A stretch of DNA of 6,133 nt, from contig JAJPXK010000009.1 of NCBI GenBank assembly GCA_021205485.1, forward strand, positions 4,127-10,259, given 5' to 3'. The stretch is from Clostridia bacterium (GTDB lineage: Bacteria; Bacillota; Clostridia; Christensenellales; Borkfalkiaceae). Of the stretch, positions 4,243 to 6,133 are shown piece by piece; positions within the stretch are counted from its first letter, which is position 1; the number at the start of each line of letters is the position of its first letter. Position numbers and translations under genes: made by a program. A model generated the notes under the pieces. The model ran no database searches. It worked only from the letters and a program-made list of their open reading frames with translations, and was not told the DNA's origin.

Positions 4243-6133
4243 TTACATATACTTTTTAATTTTGCCCGTAAGGTTTACGCCGCGGTTTTTAAGATATTTT
4301 GCTACTTCTTTTTTGAAGTACCAGTCGTCTGCGTCTTCGCCGCTATAGCGCCGCAAATCGCTGTAGACGATGTTGTTTTTCGCCATTACGGGGGTAATTA
4401 TGTTGCCTTGCTGTTCTTTGTAATGTTCAAAAATCGGAACAATAACCTCGTTTAAAAGGCTGGTTAAAAGTTCGTTGTAATTTAATTTGCACAGCCTTGG
4501 TATAAGCCCGTAATAGTTGTCGTCTTCAAGGTAGTTGAGTTCTGTCCCCGTTGTTTTTACTTCCGTGTAGCTTTTTTCCAGATACAGATATCTGCACCAG
4601 TAGGGGAAGGTCTCGTTATTTTGCTCCTTTGGCAGCAGATTGTAATTTACAAAGTACCCGTACGCGCTGTAGAAGGCCTTTAAAAAGTCCAAAATTCTTT
4701 GGTAAGTCTCTTTACTGTCGGTGTAAATTTTGCAGATAGTTCTTATATTTTCGCCTGTTTGGCTTATAGTCTTCCAGTCGTCCTTTTGCAAAAGGGGAAG
4801 ACTTTTGTCGATGAGGGCGTTTATATATTCGTCGTTCCACAAAATCGCCTGTTCTTTTGTAAAATTATCGGTTATAAAGCTGTCAATTTCAGTGTCGTTA
4901 TAATAATAGTTACAACTTAAAGCAAAATATATCTCCTTTGCGTTATCTGTTATAATATTAAAGCTTACACCGCAATTTTCTGTAAATAGCTGCCTAAAAC
5001 TTAAAATGTTCTGCCTGTTGATTCCGCAGGAGGAGTATATTTCGTTTAATATTTTTACCTCATAGTCTTTGCCCCCGCGGCATTTTTTAAGGATGAGTTT
5101 ATTGAGCCTTGTCTCTAAAAATTCAAGGCATTCGGTAAGATTGTTTTTAGCGGCGATGCTTATAAGGCCTTTGTAGTTTTCTTCTTCGGTAAATTCGTCG
5201 TAGCTGTACCTGCCGCTGTCCACGTATAACAGAAGAGAGTACTTGCCGCCGTCGTCTAAATCTTTGCACGACTCGTCATATCGGCATATCAGCTTTTTCG
5301 CATTCCCGGCGTTTACTCTGTCGTTGAGTTTAAAAACAACATGGCGATAGAGTCCGGCGTCATATGAAGATGTGTTTAATTGTCCGCTCAGCCATTCGTT
5401 TGTCCAGAGATCCAGGGTTTCATCGGGCAGATTGAATGACTTAAATTTTTCAGCGTTCTCTATATCGCCCCTGAAGGTGTCGCGCGTGCAGCATTTAAAG
5501 CTGAAAAAGTACTCTTTCGCAGTGTCTTCGGTGAGGTTAAAACATGCAAAATACTTATTTAATTGGTCGGGAACGGGTATTTTATTTGCATTTACATACT
5601 TTTTGAGTACATTTCTTAAAATGTAGCCTTCGAACAATTCCTGATGGTTGTAATTTTCGTAAACCAGGCCGAGTTTTTGCATTAAAGGGGTAGGCTGGTT
5701 GCTTTCGTATTCGCTGAAGCGTTCAAATACGGGGATAATAAGGTCGGTAAAAACCTCGCTTAACAGGTCGGTATAGTTTAATTTGTACAGCCTCGGGATA
5801 AGCCCTGTAAAGCCGTCGTCAGGTAAATACCGCCTGTCGTCCGCCGCGGTACGCGTGTAGCGGTACCGCCTTTCGGGCCTGCATTTTTCTATATAAATAT
5901 TGCGGAAAACGCAAAATCCCCTTTCGTCTGCGGCGTTCAAAAAATAATAGTTCATAAAGTACCCGTACGCCGAGTGATAGTCCTTTATTAAAGCTATAAT
6001 TCTTTTTAACGTCTTTTTATCGCCTGTAAATATATTGCATATGCGGCAGATATTGTTGCCTATAGTTTTAACGCTGTTCCAGTCAACGGTTTTCAAAAGG
6101 GGGCGGCAACTGTCTATCAGACCGTTTATATAC
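4243..6133 (-). CDS. Large helical tandem-repeat protein, function unknown (5' end outside window)
   Basis: Only the C-terminal 629 residues are visible; the frame stays open to the right edge. A TTG at 6096 could be taken as a start, but the 12 codons upstream (YINGLIDSCRPL) align with YINALIDKSLPL at the start of a later unit, so coding clearly continues beyond the window. The protein is built from units of about 190-220 residues. Two closely related units (6132-5548 and 4827-4246) flank a more divergent middle one. Shared landmarks are LW-N/D-E-W/Y, DW near the unit start, SAYGYF-NY, 'GLIPRL-KLNY-ELL' and 'KY...KY' at the unit end. The last unit stops exactly at the landmark KYM, so the C-terminus falls on a unit boundary. 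Composition is rich in Asn, Tyr, Lys, Leu and Glu, with no signal peptide visible, no transmembrane stretch and no catalytic motif recognised. Short helix-turn-helix segments recall ankyrin or other alpha-solenoid repeats, which would suggest protein binding (low confidence). Confidence 0.8.
   Translation of the reverse strand, partial: YINGLIDSCRPLLKTVDWNSVKTIGNNICRICNIFTGDKKTLKRIIALIKDYHSAYGYFMNYYFLNAADERGFCVFRNIYIEKCRPERRYRYTRTAADDRRYLPDDGFTGLIPRLYKLNYTDLLSEVFTDLIIPVFERFSEYESNQPTPLMQKLGLVYENYNHQELFEGYILRNVLKKYVNANKIPVPDQLNKYFACFNLTEDTAKEYFFSFKCCTRDTFRGDIENAEKFKSFNLPDETLDLWTNEWLSGQLNTSSYDAGLYRHVVFKLNDRVNAGNAKKLICRYDESCKDLDDGGKYSLLLYVDSGRYSYDEFTEEENYKGLISIAAKNNLTECLEFLETRLNKLILKKCRGGKDYEVKILNEIYSSCGINRQNILSFRQLFTENCGVSFNIITDNAKEIYFALSCNYYYNDTEIDSFITDNFTKEQAILWNDEYINALIDKSLPLLQKDDWKTISQTGENIRTICKIYTDSKETYQRILDFLKAFYSAYGYFVNYNLLPKEQNNETFPYWCRYLYLEKSYTEVKTTGTELNYLEDDNYYGLIPRLCKLNYNELLTSLLNEVIVPIFEHYKEQQGNIITPVMAKNNIVYSDLRRYSGEDADDWYFKKEVAKYLKNRGVNLTGKIKKYM
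4246..4827 (-). repeat. Helical repeat unit, copy A2 (C-terminal)
   Basis: 194 residues from YINALIDK to the C-terminal KYM. Its last 18 residues align without gaps to the end of copy A1. The stop codon directly follows the unit, as expected for a protein grown by whole-unit duplication. Confidence 0.75.
4828..5547 (-). repeat. Divergent middle repeat unit between copies A1 and A2
   Basis: This segment keeps only scattered landmarks of the A units. 'AKEYFFSF-CC ... LW-NEW' near its start is repeated as 'AKEIYFALSC ... LWNDEY' at its end. 'YKGLISIAAKNNLTECLEFL' matches the GLIPRL/KLNY/ELL helices of A1 and A2. It is shorter or more degraded in the other parts, so the unit limits are approximate. 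Confidence 0.5.
5548..6132 (-). repeat. Helical repeat unit, copy A1
   Basis: About 195 residues, from YINGLIDS near the window edge to LNKYF. Compared with copy A2 (4246-4827), the same order is kept at an offset of about 432-435 residues: PLL---DW, SAYGYF(M/V)NY, the GLIPRL/KLNY segment, an IP(V/I)FE helix, then KY and KY at the end. The middle contains extra Arg-rich residues (RPERRYRYTRT) absent from A2. Confidence 0.75.

Noticed and set aside
4234..4455. Plus-strand ORF of 73 codons starting at ATG 4234 with GGAGG 6 nt upstream
   Set aside because: Its good RBS is just the mirror image of the minus-strand SD in the inverted repeat. The ORF lies fully antisense to the end of the repeat protein, whose reading frame is well supported by internal repeats. 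Expression cannot be excluded, but there is no positive evidence.
6094..6096. TTG at 6096 as the start of the repeat protein
   Set aside because: The frame is open to the window edge and the 12 upstream codons match the start of a later repeat unit, so coding continues outside the window.
1..6133. CRISPR array, tRNA, rRNA or transposase
   Set aside because: No regularly spaced identical repeats, cloverleaf-like elements, conserved rRNA blocks or transposase-type proteins were seen. The repeats present are protein-level repeats in coding regions.

Overview
The window most likely comes from an uncultured, gut-type, low-to-moderate GC member of the Bacillota (Clostridia). The evidence is a Gram-positive-style lipoprotein signal peptide followed by a Ser/Glu-rich linker and a large BspA-like (LRR_5) repeat domain, strong AAGGAGG/GGAGG ribosome binding sites, and AT-rich intergenic DNA. 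This assignment is inference; no rRNA or other phylogenetic marker is present.

Layout. Positions 1-120 form a dense regulatory leader: a run of ten C, two direct repeats of TTTTAGCGG 11 bp apart, an extended -10 box, an operator-like 8-3-8 inverted repeat and a strong RBS. They serve a 921-residue cell-surface lipoprotein made of Cys-containing leucine-rich repeats (121-2886, +). A GC-rich stem-loop (2905-2935) lies between this gene and a convergent gene and probably terminates transcription from both sides. On the minus strand, a double ferritin-like protein follows (2942-4189; the true start is an ATG inside a longer open frame). Upstream of it is the 3' part of a very large helical-repeat protein of unknown function (4243-6133), whose reading frame runs off the right edge of the window.

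The two minus-strand genes are co-directional, with a 53-bp gap almost filled by a perfect 15-bp inverted repeat. That repeat buries the Shine-Dalgarno sequence of the ferritin-like gene and can also pair its start codon. It is either a translational switch, an attenuator/terminator between the two genes, or both.

The most informative observations are three. (1) The ferritin-like protein is a gap-free internal duplication with an exact 155-residue offset, with one canonical E/ExxH/E/ExxH metal site and one degenerate site. (2) The repeat protein is built from about 195-residue units, and the last unit ends exactly at the stop codon. (3) The SD-sequestering hairpin lies between these two genes. 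Nothing here identifies a complete known defence, mobile or biosynthetic system, and no joint function for the two minus-strand genes can be claimed from sequence alone.
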